A stretch of 64,000 bases of DNA from Pantoea trifolii (GCF_024506435.1 NZ_JANIET010000001.1:992001-1056000), one strand, 5' to 3'. Positions 8,740-20,821 are shown, numbered from the stretch's first letter. A program made the numbers and translations. The notes: a model not told the origin generated them from the sequence alone.

Positions 8740-8849
8740 AAGAGTGGATCAGCAGTCACAAGCTTGGCGTGTTGGTGATGGTAATTTTAGTGCTGGAGTT
8801 ACTGCATTATCTGCTCACGGCATCGTGGTTCCCATGGCAGATCGGCTAA
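8736..8849 (+). CDS. 37-residue single-pass membrane protein
   Basis: MKEWISSHKLGVLVMVILVL followed by ELLHYLLTASWFPWQIG. It has one predicted transmembrane helix with an aromatic C-terminus. The ATG overlaps the stop of the preceding small gene by 4 nt, so the two membrane peptides are probably made together. I do not recognise a family. It is convergent with, and 4 bp from, the next gene. Confidence 0.6.
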   Translation: MKEWISSHKLGVLVMVILVLELLHYLLTASWFPWQIG

Positions 8850-8853
8850 TCAA

Positions 8854-9087
8854 TCAGGCGAACTCACTGTCTGTCTGGCGTACGTTACGCACGCTGCTGC
8901 GCGCAATGCGATAGGCCTTGCGTGGATCGCCCGCCACGAACTCAAAAGTGGGCGAGAAATAGAATGGCAGCCAGCCGCCGAAGCCGCTTTCCCATTCCCA
9001 ACGTACGGGGCAGGGCCAGAGAATGCCATCATACAAAATGTAGTAAACCCAGCGTCCGTTTGGACGACGGGGGCGAGATGTTTTCAT
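8854..9087 (-). CDS. Hypothetical small aromatic-rich protein
   Basis: A 77-residue product starting MKTSRPRRPNGRWVYYILYD, rich in Trp, Tyr and Phe (ILWPCPVRWEWESGFGGW) with a basic C-terminus. No family recognised. The start is uncertain: a GTG at 9096 adds three residues, and neither start has a clear ribosome binding site. The unusual composition could mean a real conserved small protein or a fortuitous frame. Confidence 0.45.
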   Translation of the reverse strand: MKTSRPRRPNGRWVYYILYDGILWPCPVRWEWESGFGGWLPFYFSPTFEFVAGDPRKAYRIARSSVRNVRQTDSEFA

Positions 9088-9198
9088 TGGATTCACAACG
9101 GTGATAGTGAAAAGCAGCTTATATTTTGAACGCTACAACCCATTCTTGCAATGCCGTTTGGCTACTATTTGCGCAACTTTAATAAAGCTGGCACCGAA

Positions 9199-9369
9199 TT
9201 AACGGTGCACTTCGCCACAAAGTAAGACCACATTTGGCCGCACTTTATGGATGCGATCGGCCATCTGCTCACAGGCCACTTTGGTCGGATAGATACGCTC
9301 CGAAACCGGTAAGGCATCACAGGCATCATGCCCACACGCGCTCACTAATAAAACAAAACCAATCAGCAT
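9199..9369 (-). CDS. 56-residue cysteine-containing envelope peptide
   Basis: Starts MLIGFVLLVSACGHDACDAL, with AGGAG 7 nt before the ATG and a CTATACT promoter element about 70 bp upstream. VSAC resembles a lipobox, but the usual positive charges before the hydrophobic segment are missing, so lipoprotein status is unsure. Four cysteines (about 12, 17, 33, 51) would leave pairs for disulfides. No family recognised. Confidence 0.55.
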   Translation of the reverse strand: MLIGFVLLVSACGHDACDALPVSERIYPTKVACEQMADRIHKVRPNVVLLCGEVHR

Positions 9370-9437
9370 AATCAGACTCCTTTAACACCTTCTCGCTGGT
9401 ACGGAATGTGTGGCTGGTCGTTCCCTTTTTTTGATCC

Positions 9438-9444
9438 AGTATAG
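9438..9444 (-). promoter_or_regulatory. Possible sigma-S-type -10 element
   Basis: On the minus strand GCTATACTGG contains CTATACT, the RpoS-favoured -10, about 70 bp upstream of the 56-residue gene. Confidence 0.4.
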
Positions 9445-9582
9445 CTAAACGCCTTGAGAGTCAATTATCACCCTGAGCGGCTTTCGTGTCCGGCTTGCAA
9501 GATTATACGCATCGCGGCGCGCAACCGTAGCTCAATCTGGGCTAAACTATGCGGCCCTGATAAAAACGATGAGTGAGTTAAC

Positions 9583-9750
9583 ATGTCGAACGAAATTGCC
9601 CAGCCAGCCAGCAACCCAAAACAAGCCGCCTTGCAGCTGGTGATTGAACTGGTGCGCGCCGGAAAACTGAGCCCGCTGCAGGGTGATGCTTCTAACATGA
9701 TTTCGATCTACGAGCAGTTCAAAAACCATTTCGAAGCGGAAAAAGCGTAA
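9583..9750 (+). CDS. 55-residue helical protein of unknown function
   Basis: MSNEIAQPASNPKQAALQLV is followed by IELVRAGKLSPLQGDASNMI and a charged C-terminus. It is soluble, without a signal or membrane segment, and has typical codon use. The ribosome binding site is weak (GAGTGAG). A T-run follows the stop at once. I recognise no family. Confidence 0.55.
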   Translation: MSNEIAQPASNPKQAALQLVIELVRAGKLSPLQGDASNMISIYEQFKNHFEAEKA

Positions 9751-9763
9751 TTTTTTTGCCAGC

Positions 9764-9787
9764 GGTCGCCATGAATGGCGACCCTAC
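9764..9787. repeat. GGTCGCCAT palindromic repeat, copy 2
   Basis: GGTCGCCAT-GA-ATGGCGACC then CTACG. The CTA at 9784-9786 is the TAG stop codon of the HxlR gene on the other strand, so the repeat forms the gene end. Confidence 0.88.
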
Positions 9788-10164
9788 GCTGGCTCATCTG
9801 CGTGGGTGCGATCGTACTCTTCCTGCGCGCGTTCCAGTGATGGGCCATGCTCCAGCGCCCAGTCATACAGCGCGATAAACGGTTGTTGCAGCGTCTGCGC
9901 CAGTGGCGTCAGGCTGTATTCCACACCGATTGGCGCTGTGTTTAACACTTCACGATTCACCAGCCCATTGCGCTCCAGCCGCTTTAACGCATCCGCCAAC
10001 GCTTTATGGGTGATGCCATCCAACCGACGACGAATCTCGTTAAAACGCGACGGCTTAGTACAAAGCACGGTGAGAATTAAAATCGACCATTTATTGGTGA
10101 TGTGCTCCAGCACCGGCCGGGTTTTTCCTACATCTCTCAAGCTGTTACCGTCGATCTCCGCCAT
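9784..10164 (-). CDS. HxlR-family transcriptional regulator
   Basis: 126-residue winged-helix protein. The motif LEHITNKWSILILTVL and then KPSRFNEIRRRLDGITHKAL, RLERNGLV and EYSLTPLA are typical of HxlR/MarR-like regulators. It is divergent from a short-chain dehydrogenase, its likely target. The stop codon lies in a palindromic repeat. GGAG is about 9 nt upstream of the ATG. Confidence 0.9.
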   Translation of the reverse strand: MAEIDGNSLRDVGKTRPVLEHITNKWSILILTVLCTKPSRFNEIRRRLDGITHKALADALKRLERNGLVNREVLNTAPIGVEYSLTPLAQTLQQPFIALYDWALEHGPSLERAQEEYDRTHADEPA

Positions 10165-10185
10165 GGCGATATACTCCGCGATATC

Positions 10186-10233
10186 TGGTATAAATAAAGT
10201 GCGTAATTGTTATTAAGTATAAAATATATACCA
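10186..10233. promoter_or_regulatory. Inverted repeat in HxlR/SDR divergent promoter
   Basis: TGGTATA (10186-10192) and TATACCA (10227-10233) form a perfect inverted repeat with centres 41 bp apart in an AT-rich stretch between the divergent genes. Probable binding site for the HxlR protein (inferred). Confidence 0.4.
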
Positions 10234-10263
10234 TCGGCTTTCTACCCAAACAGGAGAGAGCAG

Positions 10264-10995
10264 ATGAGCAGACTGGATAACAAAGTGGCGGTGGTTTTGG
10301 GCGGCGCAAAGGGAATTGGTCTGGCGATCAGCCAGCGTTTTGCCAGTGAAGGCGCGACAACCTGGTTTACCTCGCGCCGCGATGAAGAGTTACAGGCCGC
10401 CAGCAGCAGCATCAACGGCAACGCGCATCCGCTGCGTGCCGATGTGAGCCAGCAGAGTGAACTAACGCGCATTATCGAGACGATCAGGCGCGAATCCGGC
10501 CAGCTGGATGTGTTGGTGATCAACGCTGGCATGGCGGAGTACGCCACCATTGATGAGATTAGCGCCGGGCATTTTGATCAAATCTTCGGCCTCAATGTGC
10601 GCTCGCCGGTGTTTGCCCTGCAGGCAGCATTGCCACTGCTGAAACCCGGCGCCAGCGTGGTATTGATTGGTTCGATTGCCGATGTGATTGGCACCGAAGG
10701 ATACGGCGTTTACAGCGCCAGTAAAGCCGCGCTGCGATCCTTTGCCCGTACCTGGACGCGCGAGCTCTCTGCGCGCGGTATCCGCATTAACGTGGTGGCG
10801 CCTGGCCCGATCGATACCGATATGATGCGGGCGGCTTCTGAAGAGGTGCGCAACGGCATTACCAGCACCATTCCGCTCAGTAGAATGGGTAAACCCGAAG
10901 AAGTGGCCAACGTCGCGCTGTTCCTCGCCAGTGACGAGAGCAGCTACATTGCGGGCGCAGAAATCTGTGTGGATGGCGGTTTGACGCAGGTATAA
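10264..10995 (+). CDS. Short-chain dehydrogenase/reductase
   Basis: 243-residue classical SDR with a Rossmann fold. Cofactor loop GGAKGIG near residue 13, INAGM near 88, catalytic Ser in IGSIAD and YSASK (Tyr and Lys) near 155, and PGPIDTDM after it. The open frame begins at 10207, but ATG 10264 is preceded by AGGAGAG and gives the family N-terminus. It is probably induced through the divergent HxlR regulator, as for aldehyde- or quinone-responsive pairs. Substrate unknown. Confidence 0.9.
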   Translation: MSRLDNKVAVVLGGAKGIGLAISQRFASEGATTWFTSRRDEELQAASSSINGNAHPLRADVSQQSELTRIIETIRRESGQLDVLVINAGMAEYATIDEISAGHFDQIFGLNVRSPVFALQAALPLLKPGASVVLIGSIADVIGTEGYGVYSASKAALRSFARTWTRELSARGIRINVVAPGPIDTDMMRAASEEVRNGITSTIPLSRMGKPEEVANVALFLASDESSYIAGAEICVDGGLTQV

Positions 10996-11006
10996 GCATC
11001 ATAAAT

Positions 11007-11029
11007 AGCCATCTCAGGATGGCTGTTTT
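11007..11029 (+). terminator. Intrinsic terminator after the dehydrogenase
   Basis: AGCCATC-TCAG-GATGGCT hairpin followed by GTTTTG, just after the SDR stop. Confidence 0.75.
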
Positions 11030-11036
11030 GCTTTGG

Positions 11037-11684
11037 TCAGGCGAAATACCAGGCCGGCAGGATAGCGATCAGGTTATTCAGCGTGTGCAGGAAAATCGGC
11101 AGCGCCAGGCTGTTACTGCGCAAACGCGCATAGCACAACAGCAGGGAAAACAGCGTTAAGGCGACCAGCGTTTCCCAGTGCACATATTGAGTGTGCATCA
11201 CGGCGAACAGCAGGGAAGTGAGTAGCATGCAGGCAAAACGACTTCTCGGCGCCCACAGCAGAAAACCTTGCAGTAAAAATCCCCGGAACAGCACTTCTTC
11301 AAATACTGGCGCCAGCAAGACGGCGGTGAGCAGCAGAATCAGCATCGAGCTGCGCCCCTGCTGCGATTGCGCAATCAGCCAGCCTTCCGGTTGCAGAAAC
11401 TGCGTCTGCGCCACCATCAATGCAAACAGCAAACCGATAAACAGCAGCGCCTGCATCGGACGCACATACCCCAGCGGAATATCGCTGCGACGCTGACAGT
11501 AAAAACGGTACAGCGGATAGATCACCGCAAACTCCACCAGGCAAAGCACTGGCATCAGCAAGCCGTTGGTGCGCAGCATCCCGTAATTGGGAAACAGCGT
11601 AACCAACATGGTCACAAGGTAATAGACCACAAAGCTACCCACGTAAAACAGCGTCAACGTAACTTTGTCGGATTGGGTGTCCAT
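11037..11684 (-). CDS. CPBP-family intramembrane metalloprotease
   Basis: 215-residue multi-pass membrane protein of the CAAX-protease/bacteriocin-processing family. The motifs are present: EEVLFRGFLLQG, then LFAVMHTQ and HTLNN, which supply the putative metal-binding Glu and His residues. Start taken at MDTQSDKV (11684) with GAG 7 nt upstream; the frame is open to 11786 but those residues lack family character. Role in this genome unknown; members process peptides or act in immunity to bacteriocins. Confidence 0.82.
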   Translation of the reverse strand: MDTQSDKVTLTLFYVGSFVVYYLVTMLVTLFPNYGMLRTNGLLMPVLCLVEFAVIYPLYRFYCQRRSDIPLGYVRPMQALLFIGLLFALMVAQTQFLQPEGWLIAQSQQGRSSMLILLLTAVLLAPVFEEVLFRGFLLQGFLLWAPRSRFACMLLTSLLFAVMHTQYVHWETLVALTLFSLLLCYARLRSNSLALPIFLHTLNNLIAILPAWYFA

Positions 11685-11902
11685 AGGCGACTCAGCGAGC
11701 AGAGGAGAGCGCATAGTAGCAACGCCGATCATCGCTGTCGAGGTGGCGTGCTGCACATTTGCGCTGCTCAAATATTCCACCAACAAGACTAAATCTGCGG
11801 CACTCGGGGCCGATAACCTTTCAAACCCTTACAGGGTGGAGATGTGCGCAGTCTGCGTTGTCATCCGCCTTTTTTGCTGCCTGTATTTCGCGAGCATTGC
11901 GC

Positions 11903-14488
11903 ATGAATTCTGAGTTTCACCGGCACGCGGCACTGGCCGCCAGGGCCAACATGGAAGCACACACGGTACGGGTAACGCGGCGCAGCCTGCGCACCTTGTC
12001 CTCGCTGCTGTTTGGCGTGCTGCTTCTCTCTGTGGTGATGGTGCTGGTTATCGCCCATCGACAAAATATCGACGCCATCCAGCAGGATGCCAATTTGCTG
12101 CGTCAGGCGTGGCAGCAACAGCAGCAGGAGATGATCGTCGATGCGCGCGATTATGCTAACTGGGGCGAAGGCTGGAAAAACCTGCATCTGACAATCAATA
12201 AAGTCTGGGCGTGGGACGAAGAGAACTTTGGTCCGGGATTCTACAAGGAGTATCACTACGACGGCGTGTTCGTGGTGGATGGCAAGGGGAAAACCCGTTA
12301 CGCGGTAATTCGCGGCAAATTATCCGATGTCACGTTAGAAAGCTGGTTAGGCGCACAAAGTGACCTTTTGGTGAGCACGGCACGTACGCTGCATGATGCC
12401 GTGGCACGCAATGCAAAGGTGGAGAATCATCCGGCCATTCTGGTGGCCGCGCCGATTACGCCGGGCAAAGTGCCGGATTTGCCGACCATTCCCGGCCCTG
12501 CTTCGGTGATGGTGTTCGTTAACATCTTTACCCCAGACAAGCTGCTCTCGTTGGGCAAATCTCTGAATGTGATTGAGCCGCGCATCGCCAGCGATTTAAA
12601 CGATGCGCTGTTTGAACCTCGGCTGGTTGAGCCGGTGCTGCAGGGCGAGCCGTTGGTGTTACGCTGGCAGCCAAAAAATCCAGGTTTCGGCGTGATCTGG
12701 CTGATGATGCCGCTGCTGCTGTTCACCGCGCTGGCGGTGGCGCTGGTGACGCGTCGCGTGCTGCGTCATGCGCTGCACAATGCGGTGATCTCCGATCGGC
12801 GTTTTGAAATGCTGGCGATCAGTCAGCGTGAGTTAGCCAACAGCGAAGAGCGTTTTCGCGATCTGGCGGAAGCCGCGTCGGACTGGATTTGGGAAGTCGA
12901 CGCACAGGGCCGCCTCTGCTATCTCTCCTCGCGCTTTGCGGCGGTGACCGGCCATGAAGTGAAAAGCTGGATGGGGCGTCCGCTCGATCAACTGCTGAGC
13001 CATCCCAGCCATTCGCTGGTCTCCTGGCTGATGCGCCAGGGCGAAGAGGTGCAGCATGTGCCGCTGCGCTGCCAGTTTATGTCGGCCAACGGCGAGCGCC
13101 GCATTGGGCAGTTAATGGCGAAAGCCATTCGGCGTAACGGCCTGCGCTCGGGTTTTCGCGGCACGGTGTCGGATATCACCCACGAAGTGGACGCCGAAGC
13201 GCGCATTCAGTTTCTGTCACGTCATGACATGCTGACTGGCCTCGCGAACCGCATGCAGCTGCAGGAGTATTTAACCGCGTATCTGGAGAGCGTTAGCGAG
13301 GATGATCCGCTGTTTGTTATCAGTTTCGATCTTGATCAGTTCAAACCGATCAACGATACGTGGGGCCATGCAGTCGGCGATGAAGTGCTGAATGAGATCT
13401 CGAAACGGTTGAAAAGCCTGCTGGCGCCGAATGAACTGGCGGCCCGGCTCGGCGGCGATGCCTTTATTTTGCTGCTGCGCGAAAGCACGCGCGCTGGCGT
13501 AGAATACCGCTGTCGTGCGCTGCAGCGCATGGTGCATCAACCGATCATCAGCGGCTCGCATCAGATCAGCCTTACCGCCAGCATGGGCATCGTTTCGGCA
13601 CCGCAGGATGCTGCGCATCCGGAAGCGCTGTTACGCCTGGCCGATATTGCGCTGGCTCAGGCGCGCAGTGCCGGACGCGATCAGTGGGTGTGGTACTCCA
13701 GCGATATGGCCAACCATCTGCAGTCAAAACGCGACATGGTGCAGGCAATTGAAGCGGCGCTGCACAATCACGCCTTCACGCTGCATTATCAGCCGCGCTA
13801 TCAGCTACAAAGTGGACAACTGGCCGGCGCGGAAGCGCTGATTCGCTGGCAGATAGCCGACGATCAGTGGATCACGCCCGATCGTTTTATCCCTTTAGCG
13901 GAAGAGAACGGCCTGATTGCGGCTATCAGCGATTGGGTGCTGATGCGTGCTTGCGTAGACGCCCGCGACTGGGGCGATCAGCGCTATGTTTCCGTCAACA
14001 TTTCGCCGGTGGAGTTTCGTAATAACGATCTGGTGCAGCGCGTGGCGCATGCGCTGGAGGTGAGTGGATTACCGGCCACACGGCTGGAGCTGGAGATCAC
14101 CGAAAACGTCACTTTTGAGAATCCGGATCGCGCGCTGGAAATCATGCAAGGCCTGCGCGCGCTCGGCGTGCGGCTGACGGTGGACGATTTTGGTACTGGC
14201 TATGCGGCGTTGGGTTATCTGAAAACCTTCCCGTTCAACGGTCTGAAGATTGATCGTTCATGGATGAAGGAGTTCCCTGAATCGCAGCAGGCACAATCGG
14301 TAGTGGCGGGGATAGTCGGCCTGGCACGCGCGTTTGCGCTGACCATTACCGCAGAAGGGATTGAAACCGAAGCACAGCTGAAAGCGCTAAAAGCGCTGTC
14401 GTGCGAGGAAGGGCAGGGATATTTCCTGGGCCGACCCATGCCGCTGGCGGCGTTTAATGCCCGGTTGCAGGAAGAAGTTACATCGTAG
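11903..14488 (+). CDS. CHASE4-PAS-GGDEF-EAL protein, probable c-di-GMP phosphodiesterase
   Basis: 861-residue membrane sensor. A transmembrane helix near 30-52, a periplasmic CHASE4-type domain (about 60-240), a second helix near 255-275, PAS near 300-415, GGDEF near 425-590 and EAL near 605-855. The EAL domain looks active: EALIRW, NISPVEF, LEITENV, DDFGTGYAALGYLK, IDRSW and TAEGIETEAQ are intact. The GGDEF site reads RLGGDAF, with Ala in place of the metal-binding Glu, so cyclase activity is probably lost and the domain may be regulatory. Start is uncertain: ATG 11903 has a weak GAG, and ATG 11951 is an alternative. The stop TAG lies in a palindromic repeat. Confidence 0.9.
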   Translation: MNSEFHRHAALAARANMEAHTVRVTRRSLRTLSSLLFGVLLLSVVMVLVIAHRQNIDAIQQDANLLRQAWQQQQQEMIVDARDYANWGEGWKNLHLTINKVWAWDEENFGPGFYKEYHYDGVFVVDGKGKTRYAVIRGKLSDVTLESWLGAQSDLLVSTARTLHDAVARNAKVENHPAILVAAPITPGKVPDLPTIPGPASVMVFVNIFTPDKLLSLGKSLNVIEPRIASDLNDALFEPRLVEPVLQGEPLVLRWQPKNPGFGVIWLMMPLLLFTALAVALVTRRVLRHALHNAVISDRRFEMLAISQRELANSEERFRDLAEAASDWIWEVDAQGRLCYLSSRFAAVTGHEVKSWMGRPLDQLLSHPSHSLVSWLMRQGEEVQHVPLRCQFMSANGERRIGQLMAKAIRRNGLRSGFRGTVSDITHEVDAEARIQFLSRHDMLTGLANRMQLQEYLTAYLESVSEDDPLFVISFDLDQFKPINDTWGHAVGDEVLNEISKRLKSLLAPNELAARLGGDAFILLLRESTRAGVEYRCRALQRMVHQPIISGSHQISLTASMGIVSAPQDAAHPEALLRLADIALAQARSAGRDQWVWYSSDMANHLQSKRDMVQAIEAALHNHAFTLHYQPRYQLQSGQLAGAEALIRWQIADDQWITPDRFIPLAEENGLIAAISDWVLMRACVDARDWGDQRYVSVNISPVEFRNNDLVQRVAHALEVSGLPATRLELEITENVTFENPDRALEIMQGLRALGVRLTVDDFGTGYAALGYLKTFPFNGLKIDRSWMKEFPESQQAQSVVAGIVGLARAFALTITAEGIETEAQLKALKALSCEEGQGYFLGRPMPLAAFNARLQEEVTS

Positions 14489-14510
14489 GGTCGCCATGTA
14501 TGGCGACCCT
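14485..14510. repeat. GGTCGCCAT palindromic repeat, copy 3
   Basis: CGTAGG then GTCGCCAT-GT-ATGGCGACC. The TAG of the GTAGG flank (14486-14488) is the stop codon of the EAL-domain gene. Confidence 0.88.
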
Positions 14511-14523
14511 CGTGTGAAACCGC

Positions 14524-14589
14524 TTAACGCACTCTGATCGCAACAAACGTCATCAGCGCCGCGAAGCCAACAAAAATCACCAGTTCCAT
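14524..14589 (-). CDS. 21-residue putative membrane peptide
   Basis: MELVIFVGFAALMTFVAIRV then R. A single hydrophobic helix with a basic end. TAGGAGG lies 4-5 nt before the ATG, among the strongest ribosome binding sites in the window, and a perfect 20-bp palindrome lies directly upstream. Very short frames arise by chance, but the ribosome site and palindrome support a real gene. I recognise no named homologue. Confidence 0.5.
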   Translation of the reverse strand: MELVIFVGFAALMTFVAIRVR

Positions 14590-14599
14590 AACGCCTCCT

Positions 14600-14619
14600 A
14601 ACTAAGAAAATTCTTAGTT
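14600..14619. promoter_or_regulatory. Perfect 20-bp palindrome next to a start site
   Basis: AACTAAGAA-AA-TTCTTAGTT abuts the ribosome binding site of the 21-residue frame on the minus strand. It could be a repressor operator, or an mRNA hairpin just before the ribosome site. Confidence 0.5.
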
Positions 14620-14799
14620 AATTGTAGTGTTCCGACGCGTGATGTTTAGACAGTGCGTGCGATTAATCCTAACTTTTGAGAGGAAGATCGTGCTTTAGAG
14701 CTAATTTATGCGACCAATTTGCTGCAAATATTTTCGCTTCACGGTCACGCTTTGCTACTCTCAAAAACCGGTTGTCTATTAATCCAGGAGGAGAAACTT

Positions 14800-15099
14800 G
14801 TGACCCATTATGGAAAAGCGCTACTGGTAACGGCCTTATTTGCCCTCAGCGCCTGCCAGTCCGCCAGCAAACCTGACACCAGCGCTGCTGCCAGCCACGA
14901 TCCGGAAACCGATCAGTGCGGCGCATCGCAATATCAAAACTACGTTGGTCAGCCATTATCGACACTCGACAGCAAACGCTTCGCGGTGCCGGTGCGTGCC
15001 ATTCCGTGGAATTCAGCGGTAACGATGGATTTCAATCTGCGTCGGGTGAATTTCGCGGCAGATCAAAGCGGTAAGATTTCCCGGGTGTACTGCGGATAA
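14800..15099 (+). CDS. I78-family peptidase inhibitor-like lipoprotein
   Basis: 99 residues. VTHYGKALLVTALFALSAC is a lipoprotein signal with lipobox LSAC. The mature part (QCGASQYQNYVGQPLSTLD, later VTMDFNLRRVNF and ending SRVYCG) fits the small I78 serine-protease-inhibitor fold. GTG 14800 is chosen because AGGAGGAG precedes it by 6 nt and it starts exactly at the signal sequence. Likely guards the periplasm against proteases; target unknown. Confidence 0.75.
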   Translation: MTHYGKALLVTALFALSACQSASKPDTSAAASHDPETDQCGASQYQNYVGQPLSTLDSKRFAVPVRAIPWNSAVTMDFNLRRVNFAADQSGKISRVYCG

Positions 15100-15210
15100 C
15101 ACCAAAACGACATTGCATTGTCATCTGGCTGTCACAGCGCCGGGCGAGGATAACTGCGCACTACGGAGATTTCCTCGTCACTCTCGAATATGCAATGCTC
15201 GTCTTATTTC

Positions 15211-15237
15211 TTCCCGCTTCGGCGGGAATTTTTTTAT
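15211..15237 (+). terminator. Strong intrinsic terminator
   Basis: TTCCCGC-TTCG-GCGGGAA followed by seven T, about 110 bp after the I78-like gene and before the next gene. Confidence 0.88.
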
Positions 15238-15270
15238 CTTTCGGCCTGTAAGGCTGATAGAGGAGCGATG

Positions 15271-15588
15271 ATGAAAAAGAGTGCAAAACTGCTGCTGTTA
15301 ACGCTGATGTTAAGCCCGCTGGCGCAGGCATCGAGCGAAGCGGCGTGGCAGCAAAACGACAAGAACATGCAGCAAAGCTGTCTCAAGGCCAGCGGCCTGA
15401 AGTCAGTGAAAGTGGTCGGTAAGCCGATGCAGTATGATGACAGCGTGGGCTTTGATGCGCTGCTGCTGGAAGGTCGCTATCCGCACAAGCACATGAAAAA
15501 TCAGGTCGGGCGCGAACTCTGCCTGTACCAGCGTCAGAGCGGTAAGGCGTTTGTCAGCGAAGCCGACCATCTGCGTACAGTAAAATAA
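15271..15588 (+). CDS. Small exported protein of unknown function
   Basis: 105 residues with a signal peptide MKKSAKLLLLTLMLSPLAQA followed by a mature domain with two cysteines (QQSCLKASGL and GRELCLYQRQ) that could form a disulfide. AGGAG precedes two consecutive ATGs; the second (15271) has the better spacing. I do not recognise the family. It is convergent with, and 12 bp from, the YcgZ-like gene. Confidence 0.75.
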   Translation: MKKSAKLLLLTLMLSPLAQASSEAAWQQNDKNMQQSCLKASGLKSVKVVGKPMQYDDSVGFDALLLEGRYPHKHMKNQVGRELCLYQRQSGKAFVSEADHLRTVK

Positions 15589-15600
15589 GGGCGTGGGCCG

Positions 15601-15852
15601 CTAGTTCTGCGGCCCCGATTCCAGCAGTTTTGCCAGTAAGTTGCGATAGCTTTGCAGCTGCTGTTCATCCCCTTCAAATTCCAGCTTATCAATCACGCGC
15701 GCAATAATCGCTTTGCTGGTGGCAGGCTGTCCGTCATCCATCAGTTCGCGCATGACCGCCGCCAACATGTCGCTCTCATGCGGTGCATGCCAGGCTGGGC
15801 TATTGAAGTAGTCGGTAATCGCCCGACTGGCGCTGTTAGGCTGGGTTCTCAT
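15601..15852 (-). CDS. YcgZ-like connector protein, YmgB/AriR family
   Basis: 83 residues. The pattern SASRAITDYFNSP, MLAAVMRELMDDGQ and then AIIARVIDKLE with a helical end (YRNLLAKLLE) matches E. coli YcgZ and its relatives, which feed the Rcs phosphorelay and affect biofilm and acid resistance. Start 15852 has GGAGG 6 nt upstream. I infer the same type of role; identity to YcgZ itself is not established. Confidence 0.75.
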   Translation of the reverse strand: MRTQPNSASRAITDYFNSPAWHAPHESDMLAAVMRELMDDGQPATSKAIIARVIDKLEFEGDEQQLQSYRNLLAKLLESGPQN

Positions 15853-16232
15853 AGCTGACCTCCGCAGAGACAACGATGCCCACCGCCGGATAATGGCAGC
15901 ATGGGGATATAAAGGTTAATCATGCGGACTGTCCAGAACAGACAGCGCGTCGCCAGTGAAGACTGGTGGTTTTTTAAACATAGATGCGGTGTTGAATAAT
16001 GTCAGTAACGTGTAGACATATTTTTTCACGTTTGCCTGCAGTCGCGATGCGCTTATCTTGCGGCAGGCATTGTTTCAGCACATAAAGACACTAATAAACG
16101 GCCCTCAGACATGATTTGCTGTGAGCAGAATCACGCTCGACAGTGTAAAACTGCGTTTTTTCGCCCATGCCATGTTTTGCCGTCCGGTAATGTTATGAGA
16201 TTGTTAGACTGAACCCTCGTTTCATTCTTCTG
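15853..16232. other. Divergent intergenic region before mdtG
   Basis: About 380 bp holding the promoters of the YcgZ-like gene and mdtG. No open frame or clear terminator is seen. In E. coli mdtG is activated by MarA/SoxS; I found no unambiguous marbox here. Confidence 0.4.
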
Positions 16233-20577
<4,345 letters not shown>

Positions 20578-20584
20578 TCATTTA

Positions 20585-20601
20585 TTGTAATGCGCTCACA
20601 T
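20585..20601 (-). promoter_or_regulatory. lac-type operator upstream of lacZ
   Basis: The minus strand reads ATGTGAGCGCATTACAA, identical at 14 of 17 positions to the core of E. coli lacO1 (TTGTGAGCGGATAACAA). It ends 16 bp before the lacZ ATG, where a LacI-type repressor would block the promoter. Confidence 0.7.
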
Positions 20602-20626
20602 TGCGCGAAATTTCACCGGCTGTAAA
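20598..20626 (-). promoter_or_regulatory. Candidate lacZ promoter
   Basis: TTTACA (20621-20626, minus strand), the same -35 as E. coli lacP, lies 17 bp before a weak -10, CAATGT, which overlaps the operator. A weak -10 would suit an activator-dependent promoter; no clear CRP site was found. Confidence 0.4.
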
Positions 20627-20821
20627 GCGTTCGACAGCAATTTTGCGTAGCGCGTTGGCATCAATCGATGCCGCCTGTGTGATGTTTTTGCCGCTTTAGT
20701 GCCAGTGAATTATTAAGCGTGGTGAGCAGAGATGAATAGCGCCGTGTTGCGGAGAATTCTGTATTGTCGCGCCCGATGCGGCCTCATACACTCAGCCCGA
20801 TTTCACCATTCCGAGGTAATT

